Assembly (NCBI RefSeq): GCF_024494575.1
Contig: NZ_JANHDO010000004.1
Coordinates: forward strand, 62,001-126,000
DNA from: Halorubrum salinum
GTDB lineage: Archaea; Halobacteriota; Halobacteria; Halobacteriales; Haloferacaceae
DNA length: 64,000 bases
Direction: 5' to 3'
This document shows positions 8,194 through 16,617 of this stretch, in pieces. The notes under the pieces are model-generated. The model ran no database searches, was not told the DNA's origin, and saw nothing but the letters and a program-made list of their open reading frames with translations. Each line of letters starts with the position of its first letter. Position 1 is the stretch's first letter. A program made the position numbers and the translations under genes.

Positions 8194-8242
8194 GCGTCGG
8201 GTCCGTCTGGCGACGACTTGAACCTCCGGACTCCGTCGCCGG

Positions 8243-8695
8243 TCAGCGTCCCTCCCGAGAGCCGTCGTCGAACCGAACCGAGTCGGACGGGCGACCCGCC
8301 TCGTCGATCACCGGGTCGGAGACGACGATCGGGCAGTCGATCCGGACGGCGAGCGCGAGCGCGTCGGACGGTCGGGCGTCGAAGACGAATCGCTCCGGCT
8401 CGCCGTCCTCGTATCGCTCGGCGTCGACCTTGGCGTAGAAGGTCCCGTCGCGGAGGTCGTCGATCCGGACGCGGTCGATCGCGCCGCCGAACTCGGTGAG
8501 GATGTCCACGAGGAGGTCGTGGGTGAGCGGCCGGTCGAACGGCTCGCCTTCGAGCGCGGTCCCGATCGACTGGGCCTGGTCGGCACTGACGAATATCGGG
8601 AGGTAGTCGCCGCGAACGGAGAGGATGACCGCCGGTACGTCGCCGCCCGGGGCGGACCCGGTCCCGACGCCGACGACATCGGCTTCGTGTGCCAT
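8243..8695 (-). CDS. DUF151 bifunctional nuclease family protein
   Basis: A 150-residue member of the BFN/DUF151 family (related to plant bifunctional nuclease and Thermotoga TM0160). The sequence VPAVILSVRGDYLPIFVSAD gives the first strands, and the conserved ARPSDALALAVRIDCPI block (about 108-124) is the family hallmark. Nuclease activity was reported for some members, but the physiological role in archaea is unknown. It is transcribed in the same direction as the thioesterase, 49 bp upstream of it. Confidence 0.85.
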   Translation of the reverse strand: MAHEADVVGVGTGSAPGGDVPAVILSVRGDYLPIFVSADQAQSIGTALEGEPFDRPLTHDLLVDILTEFGGAIDRVRIDDLRDGTFYAKVDAERYEDGEPERFVFDARPSDALALAVRIDCPIVVSDPVIDEAGRPSDSVRFDDGSREGR

Positions 8696-8786
8696 ACCGG
8701 ATCATCGGGGCGACGGCATGAATAGCTGTCCCACGGCGACACCGGGTCGCGGTCGCCGGTCTGGGGTGACCCGTCCCCAGCGCGCC

Positions 8787-9464
8787 TCAACGCCCCGCGC
8801 CCCAGTACCAGTACGCCCACGCGACGGTGAACACGAGCGCGGCGCCGGCGAAGAAGACGACGCCGGGCTCCAGGAGCGAGACGGCGTAGTCCGCGAGCGG
8901 GTCAGTGACGTACTCGACCGTCCCGTCGATACCGGACTCAGTGCCGCCGGCGTCGCTTTCGATCGCGGGGCCGCCCGCGGTTCCACCGCCGTCTCCGGTC
9001 GTCTGTGAGACCCGCACGGTCGGCCCGGCCACGGAGAGGACTCGCTGGGCCGCGAACGCGGCCAGTCCGATGATTCCGTAGCCGCCGAGCAGACGCATCA
9101 GCGCGGTCTTGATCCCGCTCTTCGACTCGCTGCCACCGGCGAACAGCACGAGGGGTTCGTCCGCTGCGGCGTACACGTCCATCTCGCGGCCCTTCTCCGA
9201 GTACGTCGTGTCGATCACGTCGACGAGCTCCGCGTCGTCGAGCTTCCCGAGGTGGTACTGGACGTTCTGGAGCGAGGTGTCGACGGCGGCCGCGACCTCC
9301 GATTTGGTCGCCGGCTCGTCGTGAAGCCGCGTGAGGATCTCGCGGGCGGTCTCGGAGCCGAGCGCGGCGATGAGGTCGTCCGCGTCCTCGTCGTCGACGC
9401 CCACCACGCGCGGCTCCCGGTCGTCCGGAGTTCGGTCCGGAAGAGAGGGCAACAGCCGGGACAT
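8787..9464 (-). CDS. ArsR-type winged-helix regulator with C-terminal membrane segments
   Basis: A 225-residue protein from the ATG at 9464. Residues 35-110 are an ArsR-like winged helix (ETAREILTRLHDEPATKSEV, then DTSLQNVQYHLGKL as recognition helix region). Two hydrophobic segments follow, near 140-160 and at 198-222, the last just before the C terminus (FTVAWAYWYWGAGR). This layout, a DNA-binding domain tied to the membrane, recurs in haloarchaea and may sense the membrane or an extracellular signal; the ligand is unknown. No cysteine metal site is seen. Confidence 0.8.
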   Translation of the reverse strand: MSRLLPSLPDRTPDDREPRVVGVDDEDADDLIAALGSETAREILTRLHDEPATKSEVAAAVDTSLQNVQYHLGKLDDAELVDVIDTTYSEKGREMDVYAAADEPLVLFAGGSESKSGIKTALMRLLGGYGIIGLAAFAAQRVLSVAGPTVRVSQTTGDGGGTAGGPAIESDAGGTESGIDGTVEYVTDPLADYAVSLLEPGVVFFAGAALVFTVAWAYWYWGAGR

Positions 9465-9605
9465 GCGCCTATCTCTACCCCGTGAGAATACAAGCCTGTT
9501 GGATCGATGACCGGACGGCCGCGCCGGCGGCCACGCGCCGCCGAGCCGCGGGCACACATCATCGACTCACAAACCCTAAACGCGGTGACGGAGTAAGGCG
9601 TGGCA

Positions 9606-11372
9606 ATGACAGAGACGCCAGGGGACGCCGAGGACCGGTCCGCGTCCCCGATGGCGAACGATCCTCCGACAGACGCGCCGCCGGACTCGTCCGGAACGTC
9701 GCAGACGGGCTCCGTGACGGTCGTCGGGACCGCACACGTCTCCGAGCGCTCCGTCGACGAGGTCGAAGAGGCGATAGAGCGGGAGCGGCCCGACGTCGTC
9801 GCCGTCGAACTCGACGAGGGACGGTACCGCCAGATGCAGGGCGAGACGCCCGACGATCTGGACGCCGGCGACCTGCTGAAGGGGAACACCGTCTTCCAGT
9901 TTCTCGCGTACTGGATGCTCTCGTACGTGCAGACGCAGCTCGGCGACCGCTTCGACATCGAGCCGGGAGCCGACATGCGCGCCGCGATCGACGTCGCGGA
10001 GGGGCTCGGCATCGACGTCGCGCTCGTCGACCGCGACATCCAAACGACGATCCAGCGGTTCTGGGCACGGATGTCGATCACGGAGAAGCTCCGGATGGTC
10101 GGGGGACTGGCGTTCGGAGTCACCGATCCCCGGATCGCGGGAGTCGTCGTCGGGTTGTTCGTCGGAATCCTCGCCGGACCGGTCATCGGCCTGTTCGGCG
10201 GTGCGCTCGGGATCTCCGACGCGCTGTTGACGAGCGTCACCGGCGGCGTGCTCGCCGCCGTAGCGGTCGGCGTCGTCGTCGATCAGGTCGGGAAGGTCGG
10301 GCTCTCGCCCGACGGCCGGCTCTACGCGGCGAGCGGGCTCGGCGTCGCGTCCGGCCTCGCGGTCGCGGCGCTCGGGCTCACGGATGGGTTCGTCACGGCG
10401 TACCTCGGCGGGTTCACCGTTACCGCCATCGGGAGCCTCGGCCTCGGCATCTCGTTCGGGCTCACGCTCGGCGTCGTCGCGGCCGGACTGCTCGGCCTCG
10501 CCGGTCGCGGCGGGAGCGACCCGGAGCACGGCGGAATCGAAGGACTCGACGTCGATGACCTCACCGACGCCGACGTGGTAACCATGATGATGGAGGAGTT
10601 CCGCCAGTTCTCGCCGGGCGGCGCGGAGGCGCTCATCGACGAGCGCGACGCGTTCATCGCCCACCGGCTCGTCGCGCTCCGCGAGGCCGGACACGACGTC
10701 GTCGCGGTCGTCGGTGCCGGCCACCGGGCCGGCATCGAGGAGTACCTCGCAGACCCGTCCGCGCTCCCGCCGATGGCGGACCTCGTCGGACGCGAAGGCG
10801 GCCGAGGGTTCCCCTGGAAGAAGCTGATCGGCTACGGGATCACGGTCGGGTTCGTGGCCTTCTTCGTCCTGCTCGCGCTCGCCGGCGTCGAGAACGCCTT
10901 CCTCTTCCGGCTGTTCGGCGCGTGGTTCCTGATCAACGGCGTCTTCGCGTTCGCGTTCGCCAAGATCGCGGGCGCGCGCTGGCTGTCCGCCGGCGTCGGC
11001 GGTGCCGTCGCGTGGATGACCTCGATAAACCCGATGCTCGCGCCCGGGTGGTTCACCGGGTACGTCGAGCTCCGGTCGCTGACGGTGAACGTTGGCGACA
11101 TCGGGACGCTCAACGACCTGCTCTCGGACGAGACGCTCTCGCCCGGCGACCTCGTCTCGGCGATGCTCGACGTCCCGCTGTTCCGACTCATCGTCGTCGT
11201 CGCGATGACGAACGTCGGCAGCATCGTCGCGAGCTTCCTCTTCGCCGTCTACGTCATCCCCGCGATGTTCGGCGCGGAAGTGGGGGGCGTCGACGAGGTG
11301 AGCCGGCTGATGATTGAGGGTGCCAGACGCGGTGCCGAGCTGATCGGGAACGCGGTCGCGGGGGGACGATGA
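9606..11372 (+). CDS. TraB/PrgY-GumN family membrane protein
   Basis: A 588-residue protein. The N-terminal TraB domain (about 35-235) holds the conserved GTAHVSERSVDEV and VVAVELDEGRY motifs and a later VVAVVGAGHRAGI motif near 370 that closes the domain. About eight hydrophobic segments follow or interrupt it. TraB proteins of enterococci shut down pheromone production, and the fold is related to the tiki/EreA putative metalloprotease group. The ATG at 9606 is preferred over a GTG two codons upstream. Its end overlaps the next gene, a site-2 protease, by ATGA, suggesting joint function in membrane proteolysis. Confidence 0.85.
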   Translation: MTETPGDAEDRSASPMANDPPTDAPPDSSGTSQTGSVTVVGTAHVSERSVDEVEEAIERERPDVVAVELDEGRYRQMQGETPDDLDAGDLLKGNTVFQFLAYWMLSYVQTQLGDRFDIEPGADMRAAIDVAEGLGIDVALVDRDIQTTIQRFWARMSITEKLRMVGGLAFGVTDPRIAGVVVGLFVGILAGPVIGLFGGALGISDALLTSVTGGVLAAVAVGVVVDQVGKVGLSPDGRLYAASGLGVASGLAVAALGLTDGFVTAYLGGFTVTAIGSLGLGISFGLTLGVVAAGLLGLAGRGGSDPEHGGIEGLDVDDLTDADVVTMMMEEFRQFSPGGAEALIDERDAFIAHRLVALREAGHDVVAVVGAGHRAGIEEYLADPSALPPMADLVGREGGRGFPWKKLIGYGITVGFVAFFVLLALAGVENAFLFRLFGAWFLINGVFAFAFAKIAGARWLSAGVGGAVAWMTSINPMLAPGWFTGYVELRSLTVNVGDIGTLNDLLSDETLSPGDLVSAMLDVPLFRLIVVVAMTNVGSIVASFLFAVYVIPAMFGAEVGGVDEVSRLMIEGARRGAELIGNAVAGGR

Positions 11373-12037
11373 GCACGACGCCGCAGGGGCGGCGGATCGC
11401 CGGCCTGTACTTCAGCGGAACCGAGCTTCGCGACCTGCTCGTGGCGTGGCTCGCGCTCGGCGTCGCGTTCATGTTCTTCTTCGTGGGCGGATCGGCGGGG
11501 ATCGGTCGAATCGTGGACGCGGGCGTGGTCCCGCCGCTGGCGGTCGCGCTCTCGACCGCGGGGGTGGCGTTCCTCCTCCACGAGCTGGCACACAAGGTCG
11601 TCGCGGTCCGCTACGATCAGGTAGCCGAGTTCCGCGCCGACACGAGCATGCTGTTTCTCGCCGTGATGAGCTCGCTCTTGGGGTTCATCTTCGCCGCCCC
11701 CGGCGCGGTCCACCACCGGGGACGGCTGACGCCCCGAGAGCACGGCCACATCGCGCTCGCGGGCCCGGTCGTGAACCTCGTGCTGGCGGTCGTCTTCCTT
11801 CCGGCGATGGTGGCGGGGGGTCTCATCGGGAGTCCGATCCTCTCGCTCGTCGGCGCACGCGGGGTGGCTATCAACGTCTTCCTCGCCGCGTTCAACCTGA
11901 TCCCCTACGGCCCCCTCGACGGGAAGACCGTCATGGGGTGGAGCAAGCCGGTGTGGGCCGTCGCGTTCGTCCCCTCAGTGCTTCTCGCCGTCGGCCTCGT
12001 GTTCGTCGGCGGACTCGGATTCGGCGGGCCGTTCTGA
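11369..12037 (+). CDS. Site-2 protease family (M50) intramembrane metalloprotease
   Basis: A 222-residue membrane protein with the M50 zinc motif HELAHK at 71-76 and the second motif NLIPYGPLDGK (176-186) whose Asp184 is the third zinc ligand. It has five to six hydrophobic helices and lacks a PDZ domain, like compact archaeal S2P enzymes. Such enzymes cut transmembrane anchors of regulators. It is coupled to the TraB-family gene by a 4-base overlap. The substrate is unknown; the membrane-tethered regulator at 8787 is a speculative candidate. Confidence 0.9.
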   Translation: MSTTPQGRRIAGLYFSGTELRDLLVAWLALGVAFMFFFVGGSAGIGRIVDAGVVPPLAVALSTAGVAFLLHELAHKVVAVRYDQVAEFRADTSMLFLAVMSSLLGFIFAAPGAVHHRGRLTPREHGHIALAGPVVNLVLAVVFLPAMVAGGLIGSPILSLVGARGVAINVFLAAFNLIPYGPLDGKTVMGWSKPVWAVAFVPSVLLAVGLVFVGGLGFGGPF

Positions 12038-12174
12038 GTCCTCCGATCTCGGTTCCGCTCCCGGCGGGTTCGACCCGCGTGTCGTGAGCGGCGTCCGCGT
12101 CGTGAGCGGAGGCGTCCACGGTCGCTCCCGTCGGGAACGGTGCGCTTTTGCTCCGCGGGCGTCCCTCGACACAC

Positions 12175-13197
12175 ATGACAGAGGGCGACGACACGGACCG
12201 GGACGGCACCGCGGCCGACGACGAGCTCACATACGCCGACGCCGGCGTCGACATCGACGCGAGCGAGGCCGCGACCGCGGCGCTCATTGGCGCGGTCGGC
12301 GGCGACGTGGAAGGCGAAGGAACCGACAGCGACTACGCCGGACTGATCGACATCGGCGACCGCTACCTCGCGCTCGCGACCGACGGCGTCGGGACGAAGC
12401 TGCTCGTCGCCGAGGCGCTCGGCGACTACTCGACGATCGGGATCGACTGCGTCGCGATGAACGTCAACGACCTCGTCGCCGCCGGCGTTCGACCGGTCGC
12501 CTTCGTCGACTACCTCGCGGTCGAGGAGCCCGACGAGCGCTTCTCCGAACAGGTCGGCGAGGGGCTCTCTCGCGGCGCGGAGCTTGCGGACATGGCGCTC
12601 GTCGGCGGCGAGACCGCGGTGATGCCGGACGTGATCAAGGGGCTCGATCTGGCGGGCACCTGTGCCGGACTCGCGCCGAAAGACGGGGTGTTCGACGGTT
12701 CTGCGCGCCCCGGCGACGCCCTCGTCGGCTGGCGCTCCTCCGGGATCCACTCGAACGGGCTCACGCTCGCCCGCGAGGCGACGACGCGAGAGCACGCCTA
12801 CGACGACCCCTGTCCGTTCGACGGATACGAGACGATCGGTGAGGCGCTTCTCGAACCCACCAGAATCTACGCCGACCTGCTCGGTCCCCTTCGCGATCAC
12901 GACGTTCACGGCGCGGCCCACGTCACCGGCGGCGGCTGGACGAACCTCGAGCGGCTGGGCGACAACGGATACGTCGTCGACGACCCGTTCGACTCACAGC
13001 CCGTCTTCGAGTTCGTCCAGTCGGAAGGAAAAGTCTCGGACGAGGAGATGCATCGCACGTTCAACATGGGGACCGGCTTCGTCGCCGCCGTCGACCCGGC
13101 CGACGCCGACGCGCTCGCGGAGGCGACCGACGGGCGCGTTATCGGCCGCGTCGACGACGGCGACGCGAGCGTGTCGATCCGCGGCCTGACGCTGTAA
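12175..13197 (+). CDS. purM: Phosphoribosylformylglycinamidine cyclo-ligase
   Basis: A 340-residue AIR synthetase, the fifth step of de novo purine synthesis, converting FGAM to AIR with ATP. Key signs are LTYADAGVDIDASEAA near the start, ATDGVGTKLLVAEAL (about 63-77), VAMNVNDLVAAGV and GGETAVMPD (about 143-151), all family hallmarks. The ATG at 12175 is chosen because homology starts just after it and a CTTTTGC element lies 27 nt upstream. The other purine genes seen here, guaB and guaAa, are far away. Confidence 0.95.
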   Translation: MTEGDDTDRDGTAADDELTYADAGVDIDASEAATAALIGAVGGDVEGEGTDSDYAGLIDIGDRYLALATDGVGTKLLVAEALGDYSTIGIDCVAMNVNDLVAAGVRPVAFVDYLAVEEPDERFSEQVGEGLSRGAELADMALVGGETAVMPDVIKGLDLAGTCAGLAPKDGVFDGSARPGDALVGWRSSGIHSNGLTLAREATTREHAYDDPCPFDGYETIGEALLEPTRIYADLLGPLRDHDVHGAAHVTGGGWTNLERLGDNGYVVDDPFDSQPVFEFVQSEGKVSDEEMHRTFNMGTGFVAAVDPADADALAEATDGRVIGRVDDGDASVSIRGLTL

Positions 13198-13241
13198 GTC
13201 AGCCGTCGGCCACCTCGCTCGCTTTCGCCCGTCTCCCACCG

Positions 13242-14267
13242 CTACGTCGCTTCCGCGTCGGCGTCCGCCGTCGACGCATCCGCCTCACGGGCGTCGCCGC
13301 TGTCGTCGCTGTCGTCGCCGCTGTTCTCGCCGTCGCTGTCGTCTCTGGACTCACCGCCGTCGTCTGTCTCCGCGTCGTCCGTCTCCGCGTCGTCTCTCTC
13401 GTTCGACGGGCCGTCCGGCCCGTCTCGGTCGATTTCCTGAACGAGCTTCATCTCGCCGCGAGCGCGGAGCGTGCCGTCTACCTCGGCGTCCTCGTGTACG
13501 ACCAGGTCGCCGGCGGAGACGTCACCGAGCACCCGAGCGCCGGCCTCGACGGTGACCGTCCCGCTACGGGTGGTGACGTCGCCGTGGATTACCGTGTCCG
13601 TCCCGACCCCGATGTCGTCGCGGGCGCGCAGGGAGCCGAACACCTCGTTGCGCTCGCCGACGCGGATCGACTCTGCGCGGATGTTTCCGTGGAGTCGGCA
13701 GTCGTCGCCGACGGTCGCCGGGGTGGAGACGCGCCACGCGTCGTCCGATATCTCGGCACCGCGCGGTACCAAGAGGGGGTCGCGGACGTCGTCGCCGTCG
13801 GCGAGCGCCGTCGCCAGCTCGTCCGCCGCGTCGGTCTCGCCGATCCGCAGGAGCTGTGAGAGGACGATGAAGTAGAAGACGAGGGTTGGGACGGGGTTCC
13901 GGATGACGATCCACCCGTTCGCCTCGAACCCCTCCTCGATCGTCACGTCGTCGCCGATGTCGAGGTCGCCGGAGACCATCAGCTGGCCGCTGACGGTCAC
14001 CCGCTCGCCGATGTAGGCGTCCTCGCCGACGAGCACGTTGCCGTCGACGGAACACCAGGTGTCGAGTCGACAGTCGCCTTCGGCCTCGATGTCACTCCCG
14101 ACGCTCACGCGCTCGCCGATGGCGACGTTGCGTCCGCGGAGTCCGAACTCCACGGTCGACTGGCTCCCGACGAGCACGTCGCCGTCGGTGACGAGGTCGT
14201 GTTCCTCGACAGTCGTCTCGGACGGGACCGTGAGTTCGTCTACCGGACCGCCTCCTCGCAGCGACAC
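13242..14267 (-). CDS. Bactofilin/polymer-forming cytoskeletal-like protein
   Basis: A 341-residue protein made of repeated short beta-strand turns (GDVLVGSQSTVEFGLRGRNV, SDIEAEGDCRLDTW, GERVTVSGQLMVSGDLDIGD), the pattern of a right-handed beta-helix as in bactofilins and acyltransferase-like proteins. A hydrophobic stretch PTLVFYFIVLSQLLRIG (about residues 120-137) interrupts the helix and could bind membrane. The last 65 residues are an acidic, disordered tail. The GTG at 14267 is preferred because a TATA box lies 27 nt upstream; the frame upstream of it contains no convincing start. Function is inferred only. Confidence 0.7.
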   Translation of the reverse strand: MSLRGGGPVDELTVPSETTVEEHDLVTDGDVLVGSQSTVEFGLRGRNVAIGERVSVGSDIEAEGDCRLDTWCSVDGNVLVGEDAYIGERVTVSGQLMVSGDLDIGDDVTIEEGFEANGWIVIRNPVPTLVFYFIVLSQLLRIGETDAADELATALADGDDVRDPLLVPRGAEISDDAWRVSTPATVGDDCRLHGNIRAESIRVGERNEVFGSLRARDDIGVGTDTVIHGDVTTRSGTVTVEAGARVLGDVSAGDLVVHEDAEVDGTLRARGEMKLVQEIDRDGPDGPSNERDDAETDDAETDDGGESRDDSDGENSGDDSDDSGDAREADASTADADAEAT

Positions 14268-14290
14268 ACCGAGAGAACTCCCTCCGGCCG

Positions 14291-14296
14291 TATAAA
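14291..14296 (-). promoter_or_regulatory. TATA box of the bactofilin-like gene
   Basis: TTTATA on the minus strand is centred 27 nt before the GTG at 14267. This fits a leaderless transcript and fixes the start codon. Confidence 0.55.
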
Positions 14297-14408
14297 CCGT
14301 GGGGGCCGTCAGACGAAAGTCGGACGCGCGGAACAGTCGACCGTGTGAGTTCCTGTCGAGGCGTTGCGGGGTCACCATCCTTATCACTCCGGACGGGAAC
14401 GTTCGAGT

Positions 14409-14591
14409 ATGGGATTCGGATCGTACGACGAGAGCGAACAGAAGGATCAGGACGTAGACACCGACGACGACAGCGCGGTCAACGTCCACGAGAACGACCA
14501 CGACGGGGAGGTCTCCATCGAGGGGGGTGCGTCCACGGACGATCTCGTCGGTCGCCTCTCGGAGATGAAAGACGACGAGGACGACGAATAG
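14409..14591 (+). CDS. DUF5786 family small acidic protein
   Basis: A 60-residue protein beginning MGFGSYDESEQ, the recognisable start of the haloarchaeal DUF5786 family, with a very acidic middle and a DDLVGRLSEMKDD C-terminal helix. CCTTATCAC is centred about 27 nt upstream of the ATG, consistent with a leaderless mRNA. The function is unknown. It is divergently arranged with the bactofilin-like gene. Confidence 0.75.
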   Translation: MGFGSYDESEQKDQDVDTDDDSAVNVHENDHDGEVSIEGGASTDDLVGRLSEMKDDEDDE

Positions 14592-14711
14592 TTCGTCGAA
14601 CTGCGTTCACAAACGCGTCGGAGCCGAACTGAGTTACGGCGACAGACCGACTCCGAAGCGCCGCACCACCGTGTCACGCCCCTTTTATCCGGTCGAGGAA
14701 TACACCACGCT

Positions 14712-14909
14712 ATGAGCACTGACCTCACGTTCACCAGAGACGGCGTCGACGTCGTTTACGAGGGGACCGAGTTCGAACTGGAAAAAGACCTGATCGAAGA
14801 GGCGACCGGCAAGGGATACCGCGATGTCACCGACCACGAAGTCTTACAGATCGTCGCCGAAAGCCCCGAACTCGACGGAGAGCCCGTGCGAATCGGCGAC
14901 GTGTTGTAG
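14712..14909 (+). CDS. DUF5800 family small protein
   Basis: A 65-residue protein, TFTRDGVDVVYEGTEFELEK at the start and TDHEVLQIVAESPELDGEP near the end, matching the haloarchaeal DUF5800 family. TTTTAT lies about 27 nt before the ATG. No function is known; the conserved alternation of acidic surface and a short helix suggests a small stable domain. Confidence 0.75.
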   Translation: MSTDLTFTRDGVDVVYEGTEFELEKDLIEEATGKGYRDVTDHEVLQIVAESPELDGEPVRIGDVL

Positions 14910-14954
14910 CCTCTTGTAACAGATGTGACACTAGACGGTCCACAGCGGTACGAC

Positions 14955-14960
14955 TTTATC
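14955..14960 (+). promoter_or_regulatory. TATA box of the LEA14-like gene
   Basis: TTTATC is centred about 25 nt before the ATG at 14982 and supports that start over the in-frame ATG at 14925, which lies upstream of the promoter. Confidence 0.45.
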
Positions 14961-14981
14961 ACTCGGCCGATTCGGACCGGT

Positions 14982-16172
14982 ATGAATCCGCGGAAGGCAC
15001 TCTCCGCGCTCGGCGGGTCGAAGATCAGACTCGTGTTTCTCGCTGTCCTCGTCCTCGGCGGAGCCGTCGGCGGGGGGTTCGCGCTCGGCCTGTTCGGCGT
15101 CCCGAGCGTCGCGGCCGTCGACAACTCCTTCGGCGAGGTGACGAACGAGACCAGCGAGATCGAGACGAACCTGACGGTGTCGAACCCGAATCCCGTGGGG
15201 ATCAGCCTCGACAGCCTCGCGGTCGACTACACCGTCTCGATGAACGATATCGAGATGGCACGGGGCGGTCGCGAGGGGGTCCGGGTGGGAACCGGCAACT
15301 CGACGATGGCGTTCGACACCAGCCTCCAGAACGACGACATCCCGGCGTGGTGGGTCGCTCACGTTCGCGACGGCGAACGGACGACGGTTCGGATCGACGC
15401 GACCGCGACGTCCGGGATCCTCGGCCGCGGCGTGGACTTCTCACAGACAAGAGAGGTTGAGACCGACCTCCTCGGCGCGTTCAATTCCGAGGAGACGCGG
15501 CCGGTGAACGCCGACAGCGCGCTCGTCGACGATCCCGTGCTGTACGTCAACGAGACGCAGGCTGAGTGGGGCGCAGTGAGCGAGTCGGAGACGCCGATCG
15601 ACATGGCGTTCACCGTCTACAACCCGAACCTCGAGCCGTACGCGATCACGGAGGTCGGCTACACCGTCACGATGAACGACGTCGAGATGGCGACGGGCCG
15701 GACCGAAGAGGGATACGTCATTCCCTCGCGTAGCACCGAGACGATCGATCTCACGACCGGGTTGCAGAACGAACGACTCGACGAGTGGTGGGTCACCCAC
15801 CTCGACGAGGAGGTAAACGGCCACCAAGTGAGCGATCTCCGGATCGAGTTTTACGCCGTGATCGAACTCCCGTCGGGCCAAGCGATCACGGTTCCCCTCG
15901 ACGAGCTCACCTACGAGGAGACGGTCGAGACAGACATCTTCGGCGAAGGCGACGACGTGCGCGACCGCGAAGAGAGCGATGACGGCGACACAGACGGCGG
16001 GTCAGACGACGAAAGTACGGACGGCGGTAGCACCGAAGGCGGATCAGACGACGGATCTGGCGGCGAAGACTCGACGAACGAGACGGACGGAAGCGACAGC
16101 GTGATCGACGACGAGAACACGACCGACGACGGAAATCAATCTGACGACGGTAGCGACGTGCTACCGCTCTGA
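14982..16172 (+). CDS. LEA14/WHy-domain membrane-anchored protein
   Basis: A 396-residue protein. A hydrophobic helix (about 13-38, LVFLAVLVLGGAVGGGFALG) anchors it, followed by two WHy/LEA_2 beta-sandwich domains at about 45-165 and 200-320; each contains the family pattern of conserved NPNP (VSNPNPVGISL, VYNPNLEPYAI) and a WWVxH motif. The last 75 residues are an Asp/Ser/Gly tail. WHy proteins are linked to desiccation and osmotic stress in plants and archaea. Two tandem copies within one protein point to internal duplication. Confidence 0.8.
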   Translation: MNPRKALSALGGSKIRLVFLAVLVLGGAVGGGFALGLFGVPSVAAVDNSFGEVTNETSEIETNLTVSNPNPVGISLDSLAVDYTVSMNDIEMARGGREGVRVGTGNSTMAFDTSLQNDDIPAWWVAHVRDGERTTVRIDATATSGILGRGVDFSQTREVETDLLGAFNSEETRPVNADSALVDDPVLYVNETQAEWGAVSESETPIDMAFTVYNPNLEPYAITEVGYTVTMNDVEMATGRTEEGYVIPSRSTETIDLTTGLQNERLDEWWVTHLDEEVNGHQVSDLRIEFYAVIELPSGQAITVPLDELTYEETVETDIFGEGDDVRDREESDDGDTDGGSDDESTDGGSTEGGSDDGSGGEDSTNETDGSDSVIDDENTTDDGNQSDDGSDVLPL

Positions 16173-16276
16173 CGGGGCGGAGATGCCGTCGTTCTGTAGT
16201 CAGATAGACACCTTCGAGTAGGACGGAAGCGTCGCGCGGTTCCGTCGATATTCGGTGATGTAGCACCCGCAAAACT

Positions 16277-16296
16277 CGCAGATCGTCGGATCTGCG
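16277..16296 (-). terminator. Hairpin downstream of tRNA-Trp
   Basis: CGCAGATC and GATCTGCG form a perfect 8-bp stem with a 4-nt loop, 35 bp past the tRNA-Trp 3' end. On the minus strand it is followed by AGTTTTGCGG. The position and the short T run suggest a transcription terminator or processing signal. Confidence 0.4.
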
Positions 16297-16330
16297 TTTA
16301 CCTGGGGTTCACAAAGGTTTAAGACCGCTA

Positions 16331-16505
16331 TGGGGCCGGAGGGATTTGAACCCCCGATCGACTGATATCTCCGGTGCGCCTCGGAACTCCAGAGGGTCGT
16401 CAACGCGACCGATGATCAGTCGGCCGCTCGGTATATCAGTCTGGAGTGTCGTCCCGGGCGCGAGCCTCTGGAGTCAGTCGCCATGCCTGGCTTGGCCACA
16501 GCCCC
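16331..16505 (-). tRNA. tRNA-Trp (CCA), intron-containing
   Basis: On the minus strand the gene begins GGGGCTG at 16505 and ends CGGCCCCA at 16331; the seven acceptor pairs match with one G-U. The D arm (GGCC/TGGC region), the T arm GGGGG-TTCAAAT-CCCTC and the anticodon stem ACTGA/TCAGT are all present. The anticodon CCA follows ACTGACT. About 100 nt interrupt the anticodon loop after the base that follows the anticodon, the known site of the haloarchaeal tRNA-Trp intron. CCA is not encoded at the 3' end. Confidence 0.95.
16367..16467 (-). ncRNA. tRNA-Trp intron, likely box C/D guide RNA
   Basis: The intron is about 101 nt; the exact ends are inferred from making a 7-nt anticodon loop. It contains TCTGGAGT, complementary to the ACTCCAGA exon segment around the anticodon, and CGACTGATC, complementary to the GATCAGTCG 3' anticodon stem. 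The first is followed by TTCCGA: counting five bases from that box-D-like CCGA reaches the G that pairs with C34. This matches the intron of other haloarchaea, which guides 2'-O-methylation at C34 and U39 of its own pre-tRNA. Confidence 0.75.
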
Positions 16506-16617
16506 GCGCGTGATCTCGCATCAGTTGCTTGCCGAAACGCGGATAAAGGGGTTTCGATCGCAGGTGATCGGGAGACGCGAGAGCGACGAGCGAACGCGTC
16601 AGTGCAGAGCGAGCCGC

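Noticed and set aside
12060-12080. T-arm-like GCGGGTTCGACCCGC downstream of the site-2 protease gene
   Set aside because: It is simply a GC-rich palindrome. No acceptor stem or anticodon arm is present on either strand.
13300-13440. Simple repeats of CGTCGTC type that look like a short tandem array
   Set aside because: They encode the Asp/Ser/Glu-rich tail of the bactofilin-like protein. There are no CRISPR-like constant repeats or unique spacers.
16200-16403. A minus-strand frame with CEFCGCYITEYRR, resembling a zinc knuckle
   Set aside because: It begins inside the tRNA-Trp gene, has no start codon after the tRNA, and its cysteine part is produced by the terminator-like hairpin at 16277-16296.
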